A stretch of 64,000 bases of DNA from Sulfopaludibacter sp963815475 (GCA_963815475.1 CAWFHD010000001.1:744001-808000), one strand, 5' to 3'; counted from the first letter of the stretch, positions 34,316-43,875 are shown. A program made the numbers and translations. The notes: a model not told the origin generated them from the letters alone.

Positions 34316-34564
34316 GTGAGTTTACTGATCGACGATATCGAGATCCTGCAGTTCTGGAGGGAACTTCTGGAGTGCGACGCAAAGGTCTTTCTCGTATACG
34401 GTGCTCAGGAAGCGTTCCAATTAGCCGAGCACTTTGGCTTTTCGGTGGCGTTGATTAACCTGGATCTGAAGGGGAAGGAAGGCTTCGCCATGATTCAGAA
34501 TCTCCGGGCGAGCTTTCCCGATCTTCCCGTGGTGGTCATCAGCAGCATACTAGGCGTGCAGTAG
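34316..34564 (+). CDS. Truncated response-regulator receiver domain
   Basis: 82 codons from GTG at 34316, directly after the PepSY stop. It carries SLLIDDIEILQFW with the acidic pair, FSVALINLDLKGKEGF with the phospho-acceptor Asp, and VVVISS with the conserved Ser. It then stops after LGVQ, before the last strand and the conserved Lys. It covers about two thirds of a receiver domain. It is probably a remnant, or a degenerate standalone receiver. It ends 2 bp before the TPR-CHAT gene's stop on the other strand. Confidence 0.5.
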   Translation: MSLLIDDIEILQFWRELLECDAKVFLVYGAQEAFQLAEHFGFSVALINLDLKGKEGFAMIQNLRASFPDLPVVVISSILGVQ

Positions 34565-34566
34565 TG

Positions 34567-37071
34567 TTATTGAGGCGATACGGTGAAGAGCTGAAAGGGC
34601 GCCCAGTAGTAAGGCTTTCGGAACGAGGTATTGGAACCTGCCAACGCGAGTTTCGCTTCCCGTAAGGCCGCGGCAGGAGCAGTTCCCCGCCCCAAGGCCT
34701 GATACATTTTCTCCATGAGTTGTGCCGTGGAGCGGTCGTCCACTTCCCAAAGCCCGGCAATCACGTTGCGCGCTCCGGCTCCCAGAAACGCCCAGGCAAA
34801 GCCGACCAGGCCTTCGCCGTCATAGGTCCTTGCACCCGCGCCACGGCAAGCGGACAGGGTCACCAGATCCGCATCGATCGGATGATCGCGAATATCACGC
34901 GCGTAGAGCTTGTTATTTCCGTCCTTCGCGGTGAGGAGCACGGCGGAGTCCAAAGGGCTTTCCTGGTTCGCAGTGGCATGCGCCGCGAAATGGATGAACC
35001 CGAAATCTATCGGATTCGCCGCGGAATAGGCTTGTGGGGTGGCATCGGCGCCGGTGCGGACCACGGCGGCGCCAGCAGGAAACCGCGTCCGGATTTCTTC
35101 GATTTCCTTTCCGACATTTGCCAGGCGGGGAAAGTCCTTTTCACCGGTATTCAGCGGGTCGCCAATCAGCAGCATCCGGGACTGTCGCGGCACGCGGTCG
35201 GTGCGCGGTTGAGCTAAGACGCTGAGCGACGGCGCCACGGATACCGTCGCGTCCGCCAACCAGTAATGCGGCGTCCCGGAGGGAACCGGCAGCGCTTCGA
35301 AATTGATGTCGAACAACGGCCCGTCCGGAACAATCACGACGCGCGTTCCGGCGGGCAGCAGGTTTTGAACCGGTCCGAGCAACTCGGTGTACAACTTACT
35401 GCCAGGACTCTCGCCCGAGAGCGGATCGCCAAGGTCATCGATGTAGGCGCGGTATTGGCGGGTCTGCGAGCGGATATCGTCCAAGGCAGGCAGTTGGTAG
35501 TGCGTGATTCCTGAAGGTGCGATGGCCCAGAGGTGGGACTGAATGGGTGCGATCCAATAGAACAGAAACACCGTGCCCGTCTTGCGAGCTAATTCCAGCA
35601 GAGCTCCCGATTTCAGCGGCTGGCCGTTGTTGAAGCGCTCCGAGAGCAGGCGCGCGCGGCTCGACTCAGCAATATCCAGCGCTTCGTAGAAACGGTTCTG
35701 TTCGCAGAGGAGCTGCACATAGTCGCGAAATACCTGAATCAGCCATTCGCTGTAAGTGAGCTTGGATTCGTCACGAAGCAGTTCGCTGCGAGACTCATCG
35801 AGCACCGCCAACGCGTGCTGGAGAGCCAATTCGGCGGCTTGTAGGCGCGATTCCCGCTGCAGCACCTGCGCCAGGAATTCGTTGGCCTGGATCAGCATCC
35901 GGAACTGGCGAATCTTGGCATTCGAAACCTCACGGGCAGCCGCCTCCGCCTCCGCCAACCGGCCGCGCGCCGCGCTGATGCGGGCATCGTTGAACACCAT
36001 GCGCATGCGCGTCTCGTATTCAACCTTATCCTGGGGCAACTGCTCGGCTTGGAGATTGGTCGCCTCCGCGTCGGCCACATCGCCCATCAGGACCATCATG
36101 GTCGCAAGGTTGGTGAGACCGTATGCGAGCGTTTGCAGGTTGCCGGTCTTTCCGGCGAGTTCCACCACGCGCTCATAATCGGCCCGGGCCGCTGGCCGGT
36201 CGCCGCGAGCCTCCGCAGCCGCTCCAATGTTGTTCAGATTGATGCTCAACGGCCCCCACTGCTTGTATTTCGTGAACAAGGTTTGTGCACGGGCAAACAA
36301 CTGCTGAGCGGCTTCGTGATCGCCCAGGCGGTAGTCGCACCAGCCAAGGTTGTCCGACACCAGCGCCTGTCGAATCTCGGCATGGAAGCTCTGATAAGCG
36401 CGAAGAGCGCGGCCGGACCAGATCGCACACTCGTCGTTGCGGGATTTCTTCAAATAGAGGTAGCCCAGAGCTTCCTGAGCGCGCGCCTGCGCGTAGTTGT
36501 CACCGGCTGCGTTCGCGCTAGCCAGGGCCGCTGTATAGCACTTTTCCGCCGGCGCCAGATCGTCAGGATCGAACAAAACCGTGCCCAGACGCACCAGCAC
36601 GGTCGATTCCAGTGACGCCAGATGAGAGTCCGCGGCAAACTGCTGCGCGCTCTCCAGCAGTGGCTTCGCGGGGACGTTGCCGTCTGATTGCGAGAGAGCG
36701 TAGCCGCGCACGTAGAGATATCCCGCCTTGATTTCGGGCTCCTCCGGCACAGCTATGCCGGAGTTCGAATCCAGCAGGCTGAGCGCGTCTTTCGGCGATC
36801 CATAGATCACGAGCAGTTCGGCTCTGAGAACGCGAAATCGGTGAAACCAGCTTGGCTGACCGCGAGTGGCCGCCATGCCGGACGCCGTGAGCTTGAGTGC
36901 TTCCTCGATCTGATCGCCGCGTCGCAGGGATTGGGCATCCCGATAAAGCCGCTGCGGTGAGGCGCCACAGCCTCCGCAAACCGCCAGGGCAAAAACGGCC
37001 AGGGAAAGATCTATGGGGGATGACCGTTGCCACCCATGTCGGTACCCGACCCATCCAGTTGTACAGGGCAT
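34567..37071 (-). CDS. TPR-CHAT caspase-like protease, probable lipoprotein
   Basis: 834 aa. The N-terminus reads LAVFALAVCGGCGAS, a lipoprotein-like signal. About residues 45-450 are TPR helices (EKCYTAALASANAAGDNYAQAR, INLNNIGAAAEARGDRPAARAD). A CHAT domain spans about 520-830 with the catalytic His in IHFAAHATANQES and Cys in VTLSACRGAGARTYDGEGL, then FAWAFLGAGARNVIAGLWEVDD. CHAT proteins are caspase-like proteases; TPRs usually bring the substrate or trigger. The gene overlaps the unknown protein before it by about 60 bp, and an ECF sigma/anti-sigma pair starts the same operon. Confidence 0.92.
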   Translation of the reverse strand: MPCTTGWVGYRHGWQRSSPIDLSLAVFALAVCGGCGASPQRLYRDAQSLRRGDQIEEALKLTASGMAATRGQPSWFHRFRVLRAELLVIYGSPKDALSLLDSNSGIAVPEEPEIKAGYLYVRGYALSQSDGNVPAKPLLESAQQFAADSHLASLESTVLVRLGTVLFDPDDLAPAEKCYTAALASANAAGDNYAQARAQEALGYLYLKKSRNDECAIWSGRALRAYQSFHAEIRQALVSDNLGWCDYRLGDHEAAQQLFARAQTLFTKYKQWGPLSINLNNIGAAAEARGDRPAARADYERVVELAGKTGNLQTLAYGLTNLATMMVLMGDVADAEATNLQAEQLPQDKVEYETRMRMVFNDARISAARGRLAEAEAAAREVSNAKIRQFRMLIQANEFLAQVLQRESRLQAAELALQHALAVLDESRSELLRDESKLTYSEWLIQVFRDYVQLLCEQNRFYEALDIAESSRARLLSERFNNGQPLKSGALLELARKTGTVFLFYWIAPIQSHLWAIAPSGITHYQLPALDDIRSQTRQYRAYIDDLGDPLSGESPGSKLYTELLGPVQNLLPAGTRVVIVPDGPLFDINFEALPVPSGTPHYWLADATVSVAPSLSVLAQPRTDRVPRQSRMLLIGDPLNTGEKDFPRLANVGKEIEEIRTRFPAGAAVVRTGADATPQAYSAANPIDFGFIHFAAHATANQESPLDSAVLLTAKDGNNKLYARDIRDHPIDADLVTLSACRGAGARTYDGEGLVGFAWAFLGAGARNVIAGLWEVDDRSTAQLMEKMYQALGRGTAPAAALREAKLALAGSNTSFRKPYYWAPFQLFTVSPQ

Positions 37072-37769
37072 CCTAATTCGGCTCGCAACATTACCAATCG
37101 GCGACTGTATTGCGAGATGGCGAATTCACCGAAATGCAACTTGCCGAACCCCGGCACCGTTACCTTGTGCCCACTGATCTGGATACCGGGTCCGCCGCCA
37201 TGGATCTCGCTTATGATCGATCCTACCAGCAAACCGCTCGCGGGCGGCACATCACGACCCTCGGGAACTCGGAATCGGGCACACAAATCCTTATTCCGTC
37301 CGATTTCCTTGCAGAGTTCCGTATATGAGGTTACGTTGATCAGTCTGGAGTCTATGACCGGAGTCAACTCGTGGCCAGCCACAGTGATCTTCCCGAAGTG
37401 GCTGCCAACCGGGTTGACGCTCGGTTCATCCGGACCCTCGTTCGGCGGCTCCACCGGGTGTTTTGACATGAGGCGGCCAACCATATAGTCCACCTTCACC
37501 ATGTCGACGATATTGAGCCCTTCCAGGACTCCGCTCATGAGTGTTTCAAAGGCATTGCTCTTGGTGCTGAGAATGCCGCTGGCTTGGGTGTGCGCGGACG
37601 CAAAGGAAAGGAGTTCGCGGAACCGGAAGTTCTCGACGCGCGCGCTGGTATAGCCGCCTGTCACGCCGAGCGAACAGGGCGCCTGCGACTCAATTACCGC
37701 ATCGAAGGGGGCCTTGACCCGGCCCGCAAATCCGCTTGCATACCCAGTGTAGAGAAATTGACGCGACAT
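37011..37769 (-). CDS. Unknown protein between anti-sigma and TPR-CHAT genes
   Basis: 252 aa from the ATG at 37769, preceded by GGAGG at 8-9 nt. There is no signal peptide or membrane helix. The N-terminal half reads RQFLYTGYASGFAGRV, ENFRFRELLSFASAHTQASG; the C-terminal half holds ASGLLVGSIISEIHGGGPGI, then KVTVPGFGKLHFGEFAISQYSRRLVMLRAELG and a Gly-rich end. I do not recognise a family. Its place between the anti-sigma factor and the protease makes it a candidate substrate, adaptor or output of the CHAT protein. Confidence 0.8.
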   Translation of the reverse strand: MSRQFLYTGYASGFAGRVKAPFDAVIESQAPCSLGVTGGYTSARVENFRFRELLSFASAHTQASGILSTKSNAFETLMSGVLEGLNIVDMVKVDYMVGRLMSKHPVEPPNEGPDEPSVNPVGSHFGKITVAGHELTPVIDSRLINVTSYTELCKEIGRNKDLCARFRVPEGRDVPPASGLLVGSIISEIHGGGPGIQISGHKVTVPGFGKLHFGEFAISQYSRRLVMLRAELGCPVQLDGSGTDMGGNGHPP

Positions 37770-37791
37770 TCGTATTTTTCCTCCGATCACT

Positions 37792-38460
37792 CTAGTTCAT
37801 CTGTACCGAGAATGGGAATCGACCGGCTTCCCCGCCATCCGATGCCCTACGCACTATTAGCTGGTATTGTCCTGGAACGATGGTGCGGCTGTCCAGTAAA
37901 ATACTGAGCTTTTCGCCAGGTTTAACGGTCGGCGCGTGAAACCGTGCGTAGGCTTTTCCAGTCGCATCCTCCACGGAGCAATCGTAGCCGCTCTCGGCCG
38001 GATCGACGTCTTCCGCCTCAACTTCGAAAAAGCGAGTGCCCTTCGCAAGAGGGATCACCGGCGCAGCGCCCCGGACGGCGGCGCGCACCTTCACATGGGG
38101 CGGCGCAAAGGCCCCGACGCCCTCCGCGAGTTGGCGGCGGTAGTTGGGCAGCACCGAGAGATTCTGATAGCTCACCACGGCAAGCAATGCGACAGCGGCG
38201 GCCATCGGAACAAAGGACCACTGCGTAAACCAGCCCGACCGCGAGGGGTGGGCGCTCGGGCTGGCCGGAACAGACTCAAGGAACTCCTCACGCAAGACTG
38301 CTCGCGAGTTGTCAATCAGGATGGCTCCTGTATGCAAGTCCTCCGAACACTCACTACAGGAGAAGAAATGCTCCTCGAACGCCTGCCGTTCGCCGTTTGT
38401 CAGCTCATTCAGCAGGTACCGGTCGACAGCTTGTAGTCGAATCGCTTCCTCGTGGTCCAT
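37792..38460 (-). CDS. Zinc-finger anti-sigma factor, membrane-anchored
   Basis: 222 aa. An N-terminal zf-HC2-like motif has His, Cys, Cys in EEHFFSCSECSEDLHTG, in a helical anti-sigma region (DRYLLNELTNGERQAFEEH). One membrane helix at about residues 84-103 (FVPMAAAVALLAVVSYQNLSV) is followed by a periplasmic beta-rich domain of about 115 residues (EKLSILLDSRTIVPGQYQLIV). It follows the sigma gene by 53 bp. It would hold the sigma factor until a signal, possibly a protease cut, releases it. Confidence 0.85.
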   Translation of the reverse strand: MDHEEAIRLQAVDRYLLNELTNGERQAFEEHFFSCSECSEDLHTGAILIDNSRAVLREEFLESVPASPSAHPSRSGWFTQWSFVPMAAAVALLAVVSYQNLSVLPNYRRQLAEGVGAFAPPHVKVRAAVRGAAPVIPLAKGTRFFEVEAEDVDPAESGYDCSVEDATGKAYARFHAPTVKPGEKLSILLDSRTIVPGQYQLIVRRASDGGEAGRFPFSVQMN

Positions 38461-38513
38461 CCTCTACCGTTCCATCCTAGAGTGAACTGAATCGCCTCTC
38501 CGTTTCATCAGAA

Positions 38514-39113
38514 TTACATTCCGGCGCGAGATTTCTTCACGGAATCCTGCTTCCGCATGATTTTCTTGAACCGTTCCCGTGCTCGAAACAGCAGAACCCG
38601 CAGATAGTCGCGATCGACATGCATGGTGGCGCACACTTCGTCCTTTTCCCGCTCCTCCAGGAAAACCATGCGCAAGATGGTCCGATCCTTGTCCGGCAGT
38701 TCCTCCAGTAGGGCGCGCACCATGCGTTTCCGCTCTTCGGTCACCAGGGCATTTTCCAGATCGACAGTGACGTCCACGGGATCGGGGACCGTTTCAAGGA
38801 ACTGCGGATGACGGCGTTCTGACCGAAAGAGCTCGAGCAGCACATTGTTACAAACGCTGTTGACAAAGCCGCCCAGGCGCTCGGGCTGCTCGATGCCGTT
38901 GTGACGGCGAAGGTGCCGCAAAACGCGTAGAAAGGTCTCCTGCTTGATGTCTTCCAGTAACGCGACGGATTGGACGCGCCTGCGCAGCTTGAGCGACAGA
39001 ATTTCGCCGAAGTAGGCGGTGAAATGCTCTTCCACGGAAGGATCGCCCTCCGTAAGGCGCCGGACGTAATCGCCATCGAAAGAGAAAGTTATCAAGGGAT
39101 CACTCGTGAACAT
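38514..39113 (-). CDS. ECF-type RNA polymerase sigma factor
   Basis: 199 aa from the ATG at 39113; an in-frame codon 42 bp upstream is less likely. Region 2 is visible in VALLEDIKQETFLRVLRHLRRH and region 4 in REKDEVCATMHVDRDYLRVLLFRARERF. A candidate ECF -35 (GGAAAC on the minus strand) lies at 39172-39167. It leads the operon with the anti-sigma factor, unknown protein and TPR-CHAT protease, so its target regulon is probably tied to that protease's activity. Confidence 0.85.
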   Translation of the reverse strand: MFTSDPLITFSFDGDYVRRLTEGDPSVEEHFTAYFGEILSLKLRRRVQSVALLEDIKQETFLRVLRHLRRHNGIEQPERLGGFVNSVCNNVLLELFRSERRHPQFLETVPDPVDVTVDLENALVTEERKRMVRALLEELPDKDRTILRMVFLEEREKDEVCATMHVDRDYLRVLLFRARERFKKIMRKQDSVKKSRAGM

Positions 39114-39194
39114 GATAGTACGCCAGGGGCTACCGCAATCGGGACCGCTGGACACTTGTAACGTGAGTTTCCACGGGACTCCGGGTGAAATTGG

Positions 39195-39413
39195 CCGCTG
39201 TCTAGCGGTCTATTGATCGACGCGGAGGGGGAAATTCCGTGACGAAAACGGCTGGGAGGGTATCCGCGCCAGCCGCTGCTCCTGCATGGTGATGTGTGAT
39301 CGAGGGGGCGAAGGGAGTGAGTCGACGACACTGAACCCCTAGCAGCCCGGCCAAGCCCCCCGATGAGGCGGGACGCGTCAGACTAAGAGTCTGCGCCACA
39401 CCCGCTTCATCGG
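39195..39413. repeat. Cluster of three intergenic inverted repeats
   Basis: In the 355-bp gap upstream of the sigma gene: CCGCT-N4-AGCGG (39195-39208), CGGCTGG-N13-CCAGCCG (39249-39275), and a two-stage hairpin with a 13-bp outer stem (39360-39372 with 39401-39413, one mismatch or wobble) enclosing CAGACTAAGAGTCTG (39379-39393). The last resembles the AAA-type palindromes at 7.1 kb. It may be repeat DNA, a terminator of the methyltransferase gene, or a structured RNA. Confidence 0.6.
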
Positions 39414-39468
39414 CAATTTACGAAGCTGGCAGGCAGGCGTCATCTTGCCGGGAATTCCGCCACGGCTC

Positions 39469-40107
39469 CTAGTCCTTCTGCGCGACGATTCTCCCGATGC
39501 GCATCTTCTGCAACCCCCATTCCGCCGTATCGACGACATCCTCGTAGTGAACTATGCGCAGGTCCTGGAACGATCGAAAGAGCGCATTGGCAGGCCCTTT
39601 ACCGGTTCCGCCCGCATTCATCTGCTCAACGACCACGATCCCACCGGGCTTGAGCGAGTCTTTTATCCGGCGGAGGAAGGCGGCGTTCTCCATGTCAGCG
39701 AGCGTGTAGGTCATGACGATGAGGTCCCACTGCTCGCGGCTAAACTCGAAATCGGCATGAGTCGCGTGGACAGCGTGAATCCGAACGCCAGCTTTTTCCG
39801 CGGCGCCGCGGGCCGCTTCGAGGCCCGTGTCCGCGATGTCATATCCCGTCACTTCCCACCCTTGCTTCGCGAGAAAGACCGAGTTGCGGCCCTGGCCCAT
39901 CGCGACGTCCAGAGCCCGTCCAGGCTTCAAGCCGCCGACCGTTCGCGCCAGAAAAGCATTTGGCGCGGCGCTGTAGAGAGTGCTAGATCCGCTATATAGC
40001 TTGTTGAATCGCTGAGCCGTGGTGTCGACTGATCCGTCCTGGGCCACGGCGGCAGGGGAACCAAAGAATAGCAGTGCGATGCAAACTACAGACGAAACGG
40101 GAAACAT
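39469..40107 (-). CDS. Signal-peptide-bearing class I SAM methyltransferase
   Basis: 212 aa from the ATG at 40107. The N-terminus SSVVCIALLFFGSPAAVAQ is a clear signal peptide. The SAM-binding motif I is ALDVAMGQGRNSVFLAKQG, followed by WEVTGYDIADTGL, WDLIVMTYTLADM and the strand IVVVEQMNAG. The fold is like ubiquinone/tellurite-type methyltransferases. An exported methyltransferase is unusual, since SAM is cytoplasmic; it may act on the cytoplasmic face of the membrane or have an uncleaved anchor. No neighbour shows its substrate. Confidence 0.8.
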   Translation of the reverse strand: MFPVSSVVCIALLFFGSPAAVAQDGSVDTTAQRFNKLYSGSSTLYSAAPNAFLARTVGGLKPGRALDVAMGQGRNSVFLAKQGWEVTGYDIADTGLEAARGAAEKAGVRIHAVHATHADFEFSREQWDLIVMTYTLADMENAAFLRRIKDSLKPGGIVVVEQMNAGGTGKGPANALFRSFQDLRIVHYEDVVDTAEWGLQKMRIGRIVAQKD

Positions 40108-40217
40108 ATATAATAAGATGCTAAAATCTAAAATAGAGTTCCCCCAACAGGGCATTTGCCGTCTGCCCGACGGGGAGGTGATCGGGTGTACGTTTTAGGC
40201 ACGGCCGGTTCAAAATA

Positions 40218-40231
40218 GTCCCATTTGGGAC
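40218..40231. promoter_or_regulatory. Palindrome GTCCCATTTGGGAC before the TonB receptor
   Basis: A perfect 6-bp inverted repeat with a 2-bp spacer lies 89 bp before the receptor ATG and is a candidate operator. There is only one copy in the window, so the assignment is tentative. Confidence 0.4.
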
Positions 40232-40319
40232 ACCAGTATCCGGTTATCTGCCCCCAATTGAGATATGGGCAAGCGTGTGCAAAGCCGCTTTAGAGGTCAA
40301 CTTTTATTTAGGAGGAACT

Positions 40320-43300
40320 ATGCCTAAACGCATGTTCTCGCTGATTGCAGTGTTGTGTTTCCTGACACCCGTCGTTTGGTCGCAGGAAACCAGAGGAAAT
40401 ATCGCTGGAAAAGTCAGCGACCCGAGCGGCGCGTCGGTTGCGGGCGCCAAGGTGGTGGTGACGAACACCGCCATGGGAACCAAGACCACCCTGACGACGA
40501 GCGAAACGGGCTTCTACCAGGCAACGTACCTGATTCCGGGAGTGTATCAGGTCGAGGCCTCGGCGCAGGGTTTCAACACAGTCCTTCGCGACAATATCGA
40601 GATCCGCGTGGCGGACCGCCTGGAGATCAACCTGACTTTGGTGATCGGGAATTCACAACAGTCGGTTACCGTGACGGCGGAAACGCCGCTCATGAACACC
40701 GAGTCCGCCTCGGTGGGCACGGTAGTGGATGCAAAGCGGGTAGCGGACCTTCCGCTTTCTTATGGCAATCCGTTTGAACTCATCGGGTCGGCTGCAGGAG
40801 TTGCGTTCACCGGAGACGCCCGGCTGGACCGTCCCTTTGAACCGACCCACATCGTGGGTTATGCCATGGGAGGTTCGCGCGGCAACCTGAGCGATGTGAC
40901 GCTGGATGGCGCCCCCACAACCGCTACTGCCAACGGCAACCAGGTGATAGCCGCGTATGTTCCACCCACGGACATTGTGCAGGAGTTCAAGGTCCAGACC
41001 GCCACGTTCGACGCTCAGTTCGGGCAGACCATGGGCGGCGTTACCAACATCAGTTTGAAGTCGGGCTCCAACAAGTTCCACGGCACCGCCGGCTACACTT
41101 TCCAGAGGCCGGGGTTCTGGGCGAACGACTTCTTCGGCAATTCGGCTGGCAAAGCCCGGCCCGATTTCATGTTCAACCGCTGGGGCGGGTCGTTCGGTGG
41201 CCCCGTGCGCATCCCCAAAGTTTACAACGGCCAGAACAAGACATTCTTCATGTTCGGCTATGAGGGCATCCACGATTCGCGACCGCGGCATGACGATGCG
41301 ACGAACACCGTTCCCACCACAGCCGAGAAGGCAGGCGACTTTTCCGCGCTGCTAGCGATCCCCGGCACCGGCGCCAGTTACCAGATCTACAACCCGTTCT
41401 CGCGCCGGGCGGCAACTACGGCAGGCCGATACCAGGAAGATCCGTTCCCGGGCAACCTGATTCCGGGCTCGTTGATCAATCCCGTGGGAAAAGCGGTATT
41501 AGGCTATTTCCCAACGCCCCTTAGCGGCGGCAATCCCGACGGAACGAACAATATGCTGGATTCCAGCGTCACGGAGCAAGCCAAGTACTACAATCTGAGC
41601 TGGCGCGTGGACCATAACATCAACGACAAGCAACGCATTTTTGCGCGCGTCAGCCTTTACCGGCGCGACAGCACTTACAACAATTACTTCAATGACATCG
41701 CGACCGGAGTGACTTTCCAGTTCCTGGCACGCTCGGGAGTATTCGACCACGTGGTCACGCTTTCGCCCACCACGGTATGGAATAACCGGTACAGCTATAG
41801 CCGATTCATTCGGTATCAGGAAGGCAATCGGGACGCGGATGGATTCGACCTGACCAAGTTGGGCTTCCCGGCTGCATACAACAGCGCAATCCCCTCGGAC
41901 GTCCGCACCTTCCCGCAATTCAATATGACGGGTTACATACCGACTGGCTCGGCAGCGGGCGAGAATCGCCCGGTGATGAACCACACCGTCAGTTCCACGG
42001 TGACGACGATCCGCGGAACACACTCGATCCGCACCGGCGCGGAATTCCGAGCCTACCAGGAAAACGACAAATTCTTCGGTTTCCAACAGACGGGCACCTT
42101 CAATTTCGACTCTACGTGGACTCGCGGACCGCTGGATAACGCAGCCGGCTCACCGGGCAGCATTGGCCAATCGGTCGCCGCCCTGCTGCTGGGACTTCCC
42201 ACATCTTCGAGCAACGTCGCACGCACTGCTTCTTACGCGGAGCAGTCCAATTCTTGGGGCTTCTTCGTGCAGGACGACTGGAAAGTTACTCCTAAGCTGA
42301 CCGTCAACCTGGGACTGCGCTATGAGTTCGAACAACCGCTTCACGAGCGCTACAACCGCAGCGTTCTGGGTTTCGATCCTACATACGTGCAGGCGTTCTC
42401 AGCGGCGGCCCAGGCAGTCTATGCCAAAGCTCCACTGGCGGAAGTCTCGGCCGCGCAGTTTGCCGCCAAGGGCGGGCTCACCTTCGCGGGAATCGGCGGC
42501 AATCCCACAGGCTTGTACAACACTCCAAAAACGGAGTTCATGCCACGCGTTGGCTTGGCGTACCAGATCGACAGCCACTCAGTGCTCCGCGGAGGATTCG
42601 GAATCTTCTACGGTTTCCTGGGAGCGCGGCGCAGCGACGTAGTCCAGAGTGGCTTCAGCCAGAACACCAACGTAGTTCCCACAACCGACAACATCAACTT
42701 CACCGGTACGCTTTCCAATCCGTTTCCCAACGGGATCACAGCGCCGGTGGGAGCGGCAGCAGGTTCGCAGACATTTCTGGGACAGGCGATAACGTTTTTC
42801 AACCCGAATCCCCAACCGCAGCGGGTGTTTCGTTGGGAACTGGGTATTCAACACCAATTCAAGGGCGGATTTTTGCTCGACGTCAACTATACAGGCAACA
42901 AGACCATCCACATCGATCTCAACCCCACGGGCAATCCGAACGTAGTCAACATAAACGCGGTGCCGGATCAGTATCTCAGCACCAGCCCCGTGCGCGACAA
43001 CACCACGAACAACTATCTCACCGGCACTGTCACCAATCCGTTCTACGGGCTGGGACCGGCGGGAAATACGCAGGGCACGTTTACCAACACCACCATCGCC
43101 AGATCCGTTCTGCTGCAGCCCTATCCGGAATATCGGCGCCATCAACACCAGCGTGAACTCGGGCTACTCCTGGTATCACGGCTTGAGCGCCGTGGTGGAG
43201 AAGCGATTCAGCAAGGGCTTTATGGTAACGGGGAATTACACGTATTCGAAGTTTATGCAGGCCGATGAACTGCTGAACGCGGGAGACAAGGCGCCCCTCC

Positions 43301-43857
43301 GGGTCATCTCGGACCAGGATGTGCCGCATCGCATCTCCATTAGCAGTGTGGCGGAACTTCCGTTCGGTAAAGGCAAGCCGCTACTGAACTTCAACAACCC
43401 TGTGGCCTCACGCCTCCTGGGCGGCTGGCAGGTTTCCGGCATCTTCGGATACCAGGTCGGCTTCCCGCTGGCATGGGGTAACGTGCTCTACTACGGAAAT
43501 CCGGCGAACATCACCAAGCCGGCCGACCAGCGCACGGTGGACGGCTGGTTCAATACAGCCGGCTTTGAGACCGCATCCGCAAACCAACTGGTCAACAACC
43601 TACGCACGTGGCCGCTACGCTTCTCTCAGATTCGGGGACGCAACTCTAACAACATCGACCTGGCGCTCATCAAGGACACCCTGATCAGCGAAGGAAAAAC
43701 ACTCCAGTTCCGTATGGAGACACTCAACGCATTCAATCACCCTGGATTCCCGTCTCCACAGATGACACCAACGTCCACGACGTTCGGAAAGATCACCGCG
43801 GCTAACCAAGCCGGCTATCCGCGCCGTCTGCAATTGAGCTTGAAGTTTATCTTCTGA
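40320..43857 (+). pseudogene. Oar-like TonB-dependent receptor with carboxypeptidase-regulatory domain, frameshifted
   Basis: AGGAGG lies 5 nt before the ATG at 40320. A signal peptide (LIAVLCFLTPVVWSQ) precedes a carboxypeptidase-regulatory-like beta domain at about residues 25-105, a plug-like region, and an outer-membrane barrel with many aromatic beta strands (KYYNLSWRVDHNINDKQRIF, WGFFVQDDWKVTPKLTVNLGLRYEF). At about 43135 one extra base shifts the frame: PYPEY turns to junk ending at 43268, while GAINTSVNSGYSWYHGLSAV and the final RRLQLSLKFIF continue in the next frame to 43857. Such receptors import or display unknown ligands in Acidobacteria. It may be a real break or a sequence error. 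Confidence 0.88.
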
Positions 43858-43875
43858 TCTTTCGATCTTCATTTG

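Noticed and set aside
34567..39113. Type III-E CRISPR locus
   Set aside because: TPR-CHAT and sigma genes are present, but there is no repeat array, Cas7-fusion effector or Cas1 anywhere in the window.
39195..39413. Known riboswitch (cobalamin, TPP or glycine)
   Set aside because: I could not find the conserved boxes of these classes on either strand; only inverted repeats are visible.
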